From assembly GCA_964017155.1 (NCBI GenBank), contig OZ024861.1:14458412-14522411 (forward strand): a stretch of DNA of 64,000 nt, written 5' to 3'. The translations under genes were made by a program, and so were the position numbers. Shown here one piece after another: positions 1-9,267 of this stretch (position 1 is the stretch's first letter; every line of letters starts with the position of its first letter). The stretch is from Oasisia sp. SBJ-2009 (taxonomy: Eukaryota > Annelida > Polychaeta > Sabellida > Siboglinidae). The notes under the pieces are model-generated. The model was given only the letters and a program-made list of their open reading frames with translations. It was not told the DNA's origin and searched no databases.

Positions 1-270
1 ACGCCACGAGGGCTGTATGCAGGCTGCGCAAAGATATATCTGAAGCATTATATGCCATTCCATGCGATAAAAGACGTTCGTTCGCATACAGTCTAGATTT
101 ACTCTGTAGTGTAATACGCTTTGTAGGACGTACAATGTATGTAGCTAGCTCAACATCAATGATTATATGATGCGACCATTGCCTGTTAGCTGCTTCGTGG
201 TTTCGTTTTCATATTGAACTTGCGACATGTCTGCTCTTTGGTTTCAGGTCTTGTTATTTGAGACCGACGT
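1..270 (+). repeat. Partial repeat unit (3' end) at left edge
   Basis: This is the last 270 bases of a unit cut by the window edge. It carries A at the A/G site near the unit end (GATATATC rather than GATGTATC). Its G-run lies outside the window. Confidence 0.97.
231..247 (+). other. Splice-acceptor-like sequence (every unit)
   Basis: A pyrimidine-rich run ending TTTCAG followed by G, close to an animal 3' splice site. All three frames after it stop within about 25 codons, so it does not open a coding exon; it could belong to a non-coding RNA. Unit 14 loses the AG (A to T at 31724) and unit 22 loses one T. It may be chance. Confidence 0.2.
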
Positions 271-1130
271 GTGAGCGACACAGACCCTCTGAGAATGCGA
301 CGCGCGAGTAGTGATGAACCCCACGCATGTCTAGTATATCATTTCGTAGTTATCTGGGTAGTTTGGAACAACCTTTGTTTTCTCGTAAGGCTCTTCGCCA
401 TCGCTGTTATGTCTAGCCTTTGGCGTTACCTGTTTGTCGGCATAGCGCTCATGACATGGCCAAAGAGCTGGCCTGTTGGCACTGATCACTGTAGCATATG
501 ATATTGTTTCCAAGGCAATGTATCAACATATGCATTCGAACTCCGTCACTACCTAGATACAAATCCGCGTGCCGAGATATGTGTGACTGCAATAAATATG
601 GGTCTCAAAACATCGAATGATCTCTACACTTGTCTTTCAAGGAAGACATGTCAAATGCGAACCCTTGAGTTACACTATTGCAAAGAAAGAGGCACTTTTA
701 TAGGTTGCCTTTGCATGCTGATTCCTAAGTATGCTGTTTCCAGTCGAGATGAATGCGTTGTGCTTGCTGCCATGACGGTCAAAGAATCATCTACTCAACT
801 GTATTGAGTGGGTGTATGTGTACATGCGATAATGTGCGTGGCATTCGCCGCGCGAATGGTGCTTATGCATATCAGTGTTAAGATACTTTCCGCAGTGCGA
901 TCTCGACCTCTTACACAAGTCTCGTTTTATGTGCATTATTTGGCATCATATTTTGACATTGTGTATCTTGAAATACATCATATAGCGTGAAAAATAGCTC
1001 AATCAATCGTCTGAGTAAAACGTTTCGATTGTGAGAACTGCAACATCAAAACTAATGTCCACTCGCACTACCTGTGATACATGTATCGATGTCATGCTAT
1101 CATTGATTTGATTCTCCCAGTGATCGGCCT
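271..1130. other. Unit segment before the TATA-like box: no gene recognised (unit 1 shown)
   Basis: About 860 bases, mixed composition, more AT-rich from about 990. It holds short frames (76, 74 and 60 codons on +, 60 on -), all opening at GTG, TTG or similar and resembling nothing known. The 74-codon frame exists only in units 1 and 2. An AATAAA sits at 591-596, and a 12-base perfect palindrome at 1076-1087. Nothing else recognised. Confidence 0.7.
1076..1087. repeat. 12-bp perfect palindrome GATACATGTATC (every unit)
   Basis: GATACATGTATC equals its own reverse complement. It lies about 70 bases before the TATA-like sequence in every complete unit. It could be a binding site for a dimeric protein, but a palindrome of this length can also arise by chance in a 2.2 kb unit. 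Confidence 0.35.
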
Positions 1131-1154
1131 ACATTATCATCTACCTCAACAGGT

Positions 1155-1164
1155 TATATAAATA
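1155..1164 (+). promoter_or_regulatory. TATA-box-like TATATAAATA (every unit)
   Basis: TATATAAATA fits the RNA polymerase II TATA consensus and lies at the end of an AT-rich stretch, just before the CpG-dense segment. If functional, it would place a start near 1185-1190. The same bases contain AATAAA (1161-1166), so a poly(A)-signal reading competes. No initiator was convincing: TCAGT at 1249-1253 is too far away for this box. Confidence 0.35.
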
Positions 1165-1275
1165 AAATAACTTGATAAAAACAACGCGTCACCCACTGTC
1201 GAATGACTGTTCCGCGTCGCCAATCTTCACATCATCGGGCCTGGTCGGTCAGTAATGCTGCCAGAAGTCGTCGGC

Positions 1276-1281
1276 CACGTG
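1276..1281. promoter_or_regulatory. E-box CACGTG
   Basis: A perfect CACGTG in GGCCACGTGTCG context, the core bound by bHLH-zip factors of the USF/Myc/MITF type in animals. A six-base match is weak alone; its support comes from the neighbouring ETS, CRE and ATGGCG elements. Confidence 0.35.
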
Positions 1282-1314
1282 TCGCTGTATCTTCACCGGG
1301 CGCAGACACCTGAG

Positions 1315-1353
1315 AAAAAACAATAAACCAGCGTTACAATGTGCACGGTGTCT
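1315..1353 (+). promoter_or_regulatory. Possible polyadenylation signal: A6, AATAAA, then GT-rich
   Basis: AAAAAA (1315-1320) is followed by AATAAA (1322-1327) and, 13 bases later, a GT-rich TGTGCACGGTGTCT (1340-1353). Hexamer plus downstream GU-rich element is the expected animal 3'-end layout. A transcript starting in the CpG-dense module of one unit and ending here in the next would be roughly 2 kb, but earlier hexamers (ATTAAA 1889-1894, AATAAA 591-596) could end it sooner. No transcript evidence is available. Confidence 0.25.
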
Positions 1354-1413
1354 AACAAAATTGAAAACAGCAGGCTCAGTGCTTACATATGCCCACATTC
1401 CTTCACCCCACTG

Positions 1414-1482
1414 GCGTCAAAGACGCAAATCCCACCGCGATGCGGTCGAGATTACACTAAAGAAACTGGCATCTGTCGCCAG
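1414..1482. repeat. Two short hairpin-capable inverted repeats
   Basis: GCGTC-AAA-GACGC at 1414-1426 is a perfect 5-bp stem with a 3-base loop. CTGGC/GCCAG at 1466-1482 is a 5-bp stem with a 7-base loop. ACCGC-GAT-GCGGT lies between them. All are within the CpG-dense module in each unit. Stems of 5 bp are marginal, so RNA structure is possible but unproven. Confidence 0.3.
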
Positions 1483-1514
1483 CATTCGGCTGCGCGACAC
1501 AGTAATGGCGGCAA

Positions 1515-1522
1515 ACCGGAAG
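1515..1522 (+). promoter_or_regulatory. ETS/GABP-type site ACCGGAAG
   Basis: ACCGGAAG is the canonical high-affinity ETS-family (GABP/ELK type) core with preferred flanks. It lies 19 bases before the perfect CRE. Pairing of these two is common in animal housekeeping promoters. No variant was noticed in any unit. Confidence 0.45.
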
Positions 1523-1541
1523 ACGCGCCACAACAATACCG

Positions 1542-1549
1542 TGACGTCA
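1542..1549. promoter_or_regulatory. Perfect CRE TGACGTCA (10-bp palindrome GTGACGTCAC)
   Basis: The full eight-base CREB/ATF consensus, extended to a ten-base palindrome at 1541-1550. A second, near-perfect copy (GACGTCA, 1586-1592) lies 44 bases downstream. Both were intact in all units inspected. Confidence 0.5.
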
Positions 1550-1597
1550 CGACGATACGGCAGACGCGCCATTTTCGTTCCCGGCGACGTCAAATTT

Positions 1598-1609
1598 CAA
1601 GATGGCGAC
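1598..1609 (+). promoter_or_regulatory. YY1/TISU-like element CAAGATGGCGAC
   Basis: Matches the TISU consensus SAASATGGCGGC at 11 of 12 positions and the YY1 core AANATGGCG fully. TISU elements lie just after the start site of short-leader animal mRNAs and act as both promoter element and start codon. Here the ATG (1603) would give only MATPLI and a stop, so no TISU-initiated protein follows. Another ATGGCGGC is at 1505-1512 and an inverted one at 1566-1575. Unit 5 has ATGGCC (10604). Confidence 0.4.
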
Positions 1610-1629
1610 GCCTTTGATCTAAGCATAAT

Positions 1630-1641
1630 GGGGGGGGGGGG
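1630..1641 (+). repeat. Variable poly-G tract (12 G in unit 1; 10-19 across units)
   Basis: An uninterrupted G-run between CATAAT and AGGCGC. Lengths in units 1-28: 12, 16, 14, 11, 10, 12, 11, 13, 11, 11, 12, 15, 15, 12, 12, 11, 11, 11, 10, 12, 14, 19, then 13 in units 23-28. It accounts for nearly all unit-length variation. Long G-runs can exclude nucleosomes and, at about 15 or more, fold as an intramolecular quadruplex. Exact lengths may include sequencing error, since G/C homopolymers are hard to read. Confidence 0.95.
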
Positions 1642-2518
1642 AGGCGCTTTCTTCCACTTTTACTTCGTTCTTTCAATGTTTTACTTGCGCTAGCCTATTT
1701 CGCAATAAGGTACACACACATAGGACTACAGTTGTGTTATGGTACGACGGCCAGTGCGACATTCGGGTACTTTTTATGCACGATGCAAGTCAATGTGCGT
1801 GGGGTATAACACCGATTAGATTCAACAATGTCAGACTCTCTGCATTGAGTTTTAGACCAAATATATCAGGCCTGCTGCGTCCGCGCGTATTAAAACCACT
1901 ACACTACCCTACCCGCGCCTCTCGTAATGCAGTTTCAAACCTAGGAGCAATTGAGGTTGGCTTGCATTCTGCGCATGTGCCTAATTCTTGTCGGAAATGG
2001 AACAGAATATTCATATTCTTGTTCTCATTCACAGTACACTGTATATGGTGCATACCACTCTTCGATGAGTTGTCTCAAAGTCTCAAGCAGCTTTCCACCT
2101 ATGCCTAGGCAAATAGACGGTTGGACAGTATCTAATTTAACATTCGTACTGCTGAGCTTCAAACTACTACACTCAACGACAGAAGTTCCCTTCATTGTGT
2201 TGGCAATCTACTCTCTGCGATCTGGAACTCTAAAACGTGTTAACGGAGACGCCACGAGGGCTGTATGCAGGCTGCGCAAAGATGTATCTGAAGCATTATA
2301 TGCCATTCCATGCGATAAAAGACGTTCGTTCGCATACAGTCTAGATTTACTCTGTAGTGTAATACGCTTTGTAGGACGTACAATGTATGTAGCTAGCTCA
2401 ACATCAATGATTATATGATGCGACCATTGCCTGTTAGCTGCTTCGTGGTTTCGTTTTCATATTGAACTTGCGACATGTCTGCTCTTTGGTTTCAGGTCTT
2501 GTTATTTGAGACCGACGT
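1642..2518. other. Unit segment after the G-run: no gene recognised (unit 1 shown)
   Basis: About 880 bases, mixed composition. It holds overlapping frames of 124 and 155 codons on + that start at GTT/TTG-like codons and match nothing known. The 155-codon frame is broken by a stop in unit 13 and shifted in unit 22. Other marks are (AC)4-like at 1712-1719, ATTAAA at 1889-1894, an NRF-1-like TGCGCATGTGC at 1970-1980, the palindrome TGCCTAGGCA at 2102-2111, and ACAGT/ACTGT arms at 2031-2042. No RNA gene was recognised. Confidence 0.7.
1970..1980. promoter_or_regulatory. NRF-1-like site TGCGCATGTGC
   Basis: One mismatch from the NRF-1 palindrome TGCGCATGCGC, another factor of ubiquitous animal promoters. 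It is isolated, about 330 bases beyond the G-run, and units 10-11 change its centre (T to A at 22209). Weak on its own. Confidence 0.2.
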
Positions 2519-4770
2519 GTGAGCGACACAGACCCTCTGAGAATGCGACGCGCGAGTAGTGATGAACCCCACGCATGTCTAGTATATCATTTCGTAGTTA
2601 TCTGGGTAGTTTGGAACAACCTTTGTTTTCTCGTAAGGCTCTTCGCCATCGCTGTTATGTCTAGCCTTTGGCGTTACCTGTTTGTCGGCATAGCGCTCAT
2701 GACATGGCCAAAGAGCTGGCTTGTTGGCACTGATCACTGTAGCATATGATATTGTTTCCAAGGCAATGTATCAACATATGCATTCGAACTCCGTCACTAC
2801 CTAGATACAAATCCGCGTGCCGAGATATGTGTGACTGCAATAAATATGGGTCTCAAAACATCGAATGATCTCTACACTTGTCTTTCAAGGAAGACATGTC
2901 AAATGCGAACCCTTGAGTTACACTATTGCAAAGAAAGAGGCACTTGTATAGGTTGCCTTTGCATGCTGATTCCTAAGTATGCTGTTTCCAGTCGAGATGA
3001 ATGCGTTGTGCTTGCTGCCATGACGGTCAAAGAATCATCTACTCAACTGTATTGAGTGGGTGTATGTGTACATGCGATAATGTGCGTGGCATTCGCCGCG
3101 CGAATGGTGCTTATGCATATCAGTGTTAAGATACTTTCCGCAGTGCGATCTCGACCTCTTACACAAGTCTCGTTTTATGTGCATTATTTGGCATCATATT
3201 TTGACATTGTGTATCTTGAAATACATCATATAGCGTGAAAAATAGCTCAATCAATCGTCTGAGTAAAACGTTTCGATTGTGAGAACTGCAACATCAAAAC
3301 TAATGTCCACTCGCACTACCTGTGATACATGTATCGATGTCATGCTATCATTGATTTGATTCTCCCAGTGATCGGCCTACATTATCATCTACCTCAACAG
3401 GTTATATAAATAAAATAACTTGATAAAAACAACGCGTCACCCACTGTCGAATGACTGTTCCGCGTCGCCAATCTTCACATCATCGGGCCTGGTCGGTCAG
3501 TAATGCTGCCAGAAGTCGTCGGCCACGTGTCGCTGTATCTTCACCGGGCGCAGACACCTGAGAAAAAACAATAAACCAGCGTTACAATGTGCACGGTGTC
3601 TAACAAAATTGAAAACAGCAGGCTCAGTGCTTACATATGCCCACATTCCTTCACCCCACTGGCGTCAAAGACGCAAATCCCACCGCGATGCGGTCGAGAT
3701 TACACTAAAGAAACTGGCATCTGTCGCCAGCATTCGGCTGCGCGACACAGTAATGGCGGCAAACCGGAAGACGCGCCACAACAATACCGTGACGTCACGA
3801 CGATACGGCAGACGCGCCATTTTCGTTCCCGGCGACGTCAAATTTCAAGATGGCGACGCCTTTGATCTAAGCATAATGGGGGGGGGGGGGGGGAGGCGCT
3901 TTCTTCCACTTTTACTTCGTTCTTTCAATGTTTTACTTGCGCTAGCCTATTTCGCAATAAGGTACACACACATAGGACTACAGTTGTGTTATGGTACGAC
4001 GGCCAGTGCGACATTCGGGTACTTTTTATGCACGATGCAAGTCAATGTGCGTGGGGTATAACACCGATTAGATTCAACAATGTCAGACTCTCTGCATTGA
4101 GTTTTAGACCAAATATATCAGGCCTGCTGCGTCCGCGCGTATTAAAACCACTACACTACCCTACCCGCGCCTCTCGTAATGCAGTTTCAAACCTAGGAGC
4201 AATTGAGGTTGGCTTGCATTCTGCGCATGTGCCTAATTCTTGTCGGAAATGGAACAGAATATTCATATTCTTGTTCTCATTCACAGTACACTGTATATGG
4301 TGCATACCACTCTTCGATGAGTTGTCTCAAAGTCTCAAGCAGCTTTCCACCTATGCCTAGGCAAATAGACGTTTGGACAGTATCTAATTTAACATTCGTA
4401 CTGCTGAGCTTCAAACTACTACACTCAACGACAGAAGTTCCCTTCATTGTGTTGGCAATCTACTCTCTGCGATCTGGAACGCTAAAACGTGTTAACGGAG
4501 ACGCCACGAGGGCTGTATGCAGGCTGCGCAAAGATATATCTGAAGCATTATATGCCATTCCATGCGATAAAAGACGTTCGTTCGCATACAGTCTAGATTT
4601 ACTCTGTAGTGTAATACGCTTTGTAGGACGTACAATGTATGTAGCTAGCTCAACATCAATGATTATATGATGCGACCATTGCCTGTTAGCTGCTTCGTGG
4701 TTTCGTTTTCATATTGAACTTGCGACATGTCTGCTCTTTGGTTTCAGGTCTTGTTATTTGAGACCGACGT
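2519..4770 (+). repeat. Repeat unit 2 (2252 bp, G16)
   Basis: G-run 3878-3893, the second longest. Variants: T at 2721 (shared with units 6 and 7), C at 2886 (shared with unit 1), private G at 4481, and A at the A/G site. Confidence 0.97.
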
Positions 4771-7020
4771 GTGAGCGACACAGACCCTCTGAGAATGCGA
4801 CGCGCGAGTAGTGATGAACCCCACGCATGTCTAGTATATCATTTCGTAGTTATCTGGGTAGTTTGGAACAACCTTTGTTTTCTCGTAAGGCTCTTCGCCA
4901 TCGCTGTTATGTCTAGCCTTTGGCGTTACCTGTTTGTCGGCATAGCGCTCATGACATGGCCAAAGAGCTGGCCTGTTGGCACTGATCACTGTAGCATATG
5001 ATATTGTTTCCAAGGCAATGTATCAACATATGCATTCGAACTCCGTCACTACCTAGATACAAATCCGCGTGCCGAGATATGTGTGACTGCAATAAATATG
5101 GGTCTCAAAACATCGAATGATCTCTACACTTGTCTTTGAAGGAAGACATGTCAAATGCGAACCCTTGAGTTACACTATTGCAAAGAAAGAGGCACTTGTA
5201 TAGGTTGCCTTTGCATGCTGATTCCTAAGTATGCTGTTTCCAGTCGAGATGAATGCGTTGTGCTTGCTGCCATGACGGTCAAAGAATCATCTACTCAACT
5301 GTATTGAGTGGGTGTATGTGTACATGCGATAATGTGCGTGGCATTCGCCGCGCGAATGGTGCTTATGCATATCAGTGTTAAGATACTTTCCGCAGTGCGA
5401 TCTCGACCTCTTACACAAGTCTCGTTTTATGTGCATTATTTGGCATCATATTTTGACATTGTGTATCTTGAAATACATCATATAGCGTGAAAAATAGCTC
5501 AATCAATCGTCTGAGTAAAACGTTTCGATTGTGAGAACTGCAACATCAAAACTAATGTCCACTCGCACTACCTGTGATACATGTATCGATGTCATGCTAT
5601 CATTGATTTGATTCTCCCAGTGATCGGCCTACATTATCATCTACCTCAACAGGTTATATAAATAAAATAACTTGATAAAAACAACGCGTCACCCACTGTC
5701 GAATGACTGTTCCGCGTCGCCAATCTTCACATCATCGGGCCTGGTCGGTCAGTAATGCTGCCAGAAGTCGTCGGCCACGTGTCGCTGTATCTTCACCGGG
5801 CGCAGACACCTGAGAAAAAACAATAAACCAGCGTTACAATGTGCACGGTGTCTAACAAAATTGAAAACAGCAGGCTCAGTGCTTACATATGCCCACATTC
5901 CTTCACCCCACTGGCGTCAAAGACGCAAATCCCACCGCGATGCGGTCGAGATTACACTAAAGAAACTGGCATCTGTCGCCAGCATTCGGCTGCGCGACAC
6001 AGTAATGGCGGCAAACCGGAAGACGCGCCACAACAATACCGTGACGTCACGACGATACGGCAGACGCGCCATTTTCGTTCCCGGCGACGTCAAATTTCAA
6101 GATGGCGACGCCTTTGATCTAAGCATAATGGGGGGGGGGGGGGAGGCGCTTTCTTCCACTTTTACTTCGTTCTTTCAATGTTTTACTTGCGCTAGCCTAT
6201 TTCGCAATAAGGTACACACACATAGGACTACAGTTGTGTTATGGTACGACGGCCAGTGCGACATTCGGGTACTTTTTATGCACGATGCAAGTCAATGTGC
6301 GTGGGGTATAACACCGATTAGATTCAACAATGTCAGACTCTCTGCATTGAGTTTTAGACCAAATATATCAGGCCTGCTGCGTCCGCGCGTATTAAAACCA
6401 CTACACTACCCTACCCGCGCCTCTCGTAATGCAGTTTCAAACCTAGGAGCAATTGAGGTTGGCTTGCATTCTGCGCATGTGCCTAATTCTTGTCGGAAAT
6501 GGAACAGAATATTCATATTTTTGTTCTCATTCACAGTACACTGTATATGGTGCATACCACTCTTCGATGAGTTGTCTCAAAGTCTCAAGCAGCTTTCCAC
6601 CCATGCCTAGGCAAATAGACGTTTGGACAGTATCTAATTTAACATTCGTACTGCTGAGCTTCAAACTACTACACTCAACGACAGAAGTTCCCTTCATTGT
6701 GTTGGCAATCTACTCTCTGCGATCTGGAACTCTAAAACGTGTTAACGGAGACGCCACGAGGGCTGTATGCAGGCTGCGCAAAGATGTATCTGAAGCATTA
6801 TATGCCATTCCATGCGATAAAAGACGTTCGTTCGCATACAGTCTAGATTTACTCTGTAGTGTAATACGCTTTGTAGGACGTACAATGTATGTAGCTAGCT
6901 CAACATCAATGATTATATGATGCGACCATTGCCTGTTAGCTGCTTCGTGGTTTCGTTTTCATATTGAACTTGCGACATGTCTGCTCTTTGGTTTCAGGTC
7001 TTGTTATTTGAGACCGACGT
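4771..7020 (+). repeat. Repeat unit 3 (2250 bp, G14)
   Basis: G-run 6130-6143. Private T at 6520 and C at 6602; G at the A/G site. The G14 length joins two frames into one of the two longest reading frames in the window (249 codons from a TTG; unit 21 has the other). Confidence 0.97.
6005..6610 (+). other. Longest ATG-started frame (201 codons, unit 3); probably not a gene
   Basis: It opens at the ATGGCGGC in the CpG-dense module, runs through the G-run and ends at TAG before CAAATAGACG. It stays open only where the G-run is 11 or 14 (units 3, 4, 7, 9, 10, 16, 17, 18, 21). With 10, 13, 16 or 19 it becomes 100-102 codons, and with 12 or 15 only 62-63. A TTG upstream extends it to 249. The N-terminal part is rich in R and K, and the rest shows no domain, signal peptide or membrane segment I recognise. 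Most substitutions between units change the residue (for example T to I at 8661 and R to C at 22156), so I see no purifying selection. Retained only because frame choice by homopolymer length is unusual. Confidence 0.15.
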
Positions 7021-9267
7021 GTGAGCGACACAGACCCTCTGAGAATGCGACGCGCGAGTAGTGATGAACCCCACGCATGTCTAGTATATCATTTCGTAGT
7101 TATCTGGGTAGTTTGGAACAACCTTTGTTTTCTCGTAAGGCTCTTCGCCATCGCTGTTATGTCTAGCCTTTGGCGTTACCTGTTTGTCGGCATAGCGCTC
7201 ATGACATGGCCAAAGAGCTGGCCTGTTGGCACTGATCACTGTAGCATATGATATTGTTTCCAAGGCAATGTATCAACATATGCATTCGAACTCCGTCACT
7301 ACCTAGATACAAATCCGCGTGCCGAGATATGTGTGACTGCAATAAATATGGGTCTCAAAACATCGAATGATCTCTACACTTGTCTTTGAAGGAAGACATG
7401 TCAAATGCGAACCCTTGAGTTACACTATTGCAAAGAAAGAGGCACTTGTATAGGTTGCCTTTGCATGCTGATTCCTAAGTATGCTGTTTCCAGTCGAGAT
7501 GAATGCGTTGTGCTTGCTGCCATGACGGTCAAAGAATCATCTACTCAACTGTATTGAGTGGGTGTATGTGTACATGCGATAATGTGCGTGGCATTCGCCG
7601 CGCGAATGGTGCTTATGCATATCAGTGTTAAGATACTTTCCGCAGTGCGATCTCGACCTCTTACACAAGTCTCGTTTTATGTGCATTATTTGGCATCATA
7701 TTTTGACATTGTGTATCTTGAAATACATCATATAGCGTGAAAAATAGCTCAATCAATCGTCTGAGTAAAACGTTTCGATTGTGAGAACTGCAACATCAAA
7801 ACTAATGTCCACTCGCACTACCTGTGATACATGTATCGATGTCATGCTATCATTGATTTGATTCTCCCAGTGATCGGCCTACATTATCATCTACCTCAAC
7901 AGGTTATATAAATAAAATAACTTGATAAAAACAACGCGTCACCCACTGTCGAATGACTGTTCCGCGTCGCCAATCTTCACATCATCGGGCCTGGTCGGTC
8001 AGTAATGCTGCCAGAAGTCGTCGGCCACGTGTCGCTGTATCTTCACCGGGCGCAGACACCTGAGAAAAAACAATAAACCAGCGTTACAATGTGCACGGTG
8101 TCTAACAAAATTGAAAACAGCAGGCTCAGTGCTTACATATGCCCACATTCCTTCACCCCACTGGCGTCAAAGACGCAAATCCCACCGCGATGCGGTCGAG
8201 ATTACACTAAAGAAACTGGCATCTGTCGCCAGCATTCGGCTGCGCGACACAGTAATGGCGGCAAACCGGAAGACGCGCCACAACAATACCGTGACGTCAC
8301 GACGATACGGCAGACGCGCCATTTTCGTTCCCGGCGACGTCAAATTTCAAGATGGCGACGCCTTTGATCTAAGCATAATGGGGGGGGGGGAGGCGCTTTC
8401 TTCCACTTTTACTTCGTTCTTTCAATGTTTTACTTGCGCTAGCCTATTTCGCAATAAGGTACACACACATAGGACTACAGTTGTGTTATGGTACGACGGC
8501 CAGTGCGACATTCGGGTACTTTTTATGCACGATGCAAGTCAATGTGCGTGGGGTATAACACCGATTAGATTCAACAATGTCAGACTCTCTGCATTGAGTT
8601 TTAGACCAAATATATCAGGCCTGCTGCGTCCGCGCGTATTAAAACCACTACACTACCCTATCCGCGCCTCTCGTAATGCAGTTTCAAACCTAGGAGCAAT
8701 TGAGGTTGGCTTGCATTCTGCGCATGTGCCTAATTCTTGTCGGAAATGGAACAGAATATTCATATTCTTGTTCTCATTCACAGTACACTGTATATGGTGC
8801 ATACCACTCTTCGATGAGTTGTCTCAAAGTCTCAAGCAGCTTTCCACCTATGCCTAGGCAAATAGACGTTTGGACAGTATCTAATTTAACATTCGTACTG
8901 CTGAGCTTCAAACTACTACACTCAACGACAGAAGTTCCCTTCATTGTGTTGGCAATCTACTCTCTGCGATCTGGAACTCTAAAACGTGTTAACGGAGACG
9001 CCACGAGGGCTGTATGCAGGCTGCGCAAAGATATATCTGAAGCATTATATGCCATTCCATGCGATAAAAGACGTTCGTTCGCATACAGTCTAGATTTACT
9101 CTGTAGTGTAATACGCTTTGTAGGACGTACAATGTATGTAGCTAGCTCAACATCAATGATTATATGATGCGACCATTGCCTGTTAGCTGCTTCGTGGTTT
9201 CGTTTTCATATTGAACTTGCGACATGTCTGCTCTTTGGTTTCAGGTCTTGTTATTTGAGACCGACGT
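7021..9267 (+). repeat. Repeat unit 4 (2247 bp, G11)
   Basis: G-run 8380-8390. Private T at 8661; A at the A/G site. Confidence 0.97.

Larger units (their letters stand above)
1190..1625. promoter_or_regulatory. CpG-dense promoter-like module (unit 1; repeated in every unit)
   Basis: By eye about 43 CpG in about 430 bases, roughly one per 10 bases, far denser than the rest of the unit. It contains an E-box CACGTG (1276-1281), an ETS/GABP-type ACCGGAAG (1515-1522), a perfect CRE (1542-1549), a near-CRE GACGTCA (1586-1592), GCGCCATTTT (1566-1575, a reverse ATGGCGC) and AAGATGGCGAC (1599-1609). ETS, CREB/ATF, USF-type E-box and YY1 sites together are characteristic of ubiquitously active animal promoters. 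The combination is seen directly; promoter activity is inferred. Such promoters can be bidirectional, so transcript direction is open. The module recurs once per unit, about 28 times here. Confidence 0.5.
271..2518 (+). repeat. Repeat unit 1 (2248 bp, G12)
   Basis: Used as the reference unit for the sub-features below. G-run 1630-1641. Variants: C at 638 (shared only with unit 2; G in all later units), private T at 698, private G at 2120, and G at the A/G site 2284. The C at 638 opens a 74-codon frame that a TGA closes in units 3 onward. Confidence 0.97.

Noticed and set aside
310..485. C/D-box snoRNA (GTGATGA at 311, CTGA at 482)
   Set aside because: The boxes are about 165 bases apart, no terminal stem was found and no C'/D' pair; too long for a normal C/D snoRNA.
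331..513. Conserved 60-codon frame on the minus strand in every unit
   Set aside because: Conserved only because the DNA is conserved. It overlaps the + frame over nearly its whole length, has no domain, and a single-base insertion in unit 27 changes its extent.
528..545. tRNA B-box-like AGTTCGAATGC on the minus strand
   Set aside because: No properly spaced A-box, no cloverleaf and no acceptor stem could be drawn around it.
1712..1719. (AC)n microsatellite
   Set aside because: Only four repeats with no length change among units noticed; not an active microsatellite.
1361..2108. Protein gene in the 248/249-codon frame seen in some units
   Set aside because: It starts at TTG, is intact only where the G-run is 11 or 14, resembles no known family, and substitutions are mostly amino-acid changing.
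2102..2111. TGCCTAGGCA palindrome as a site-specific recombination site
   Set aside because: Ten-base palindromes are expected by chance at low rate in a unit of this size, and there is no recombinase gene or breakpoint linked to it.
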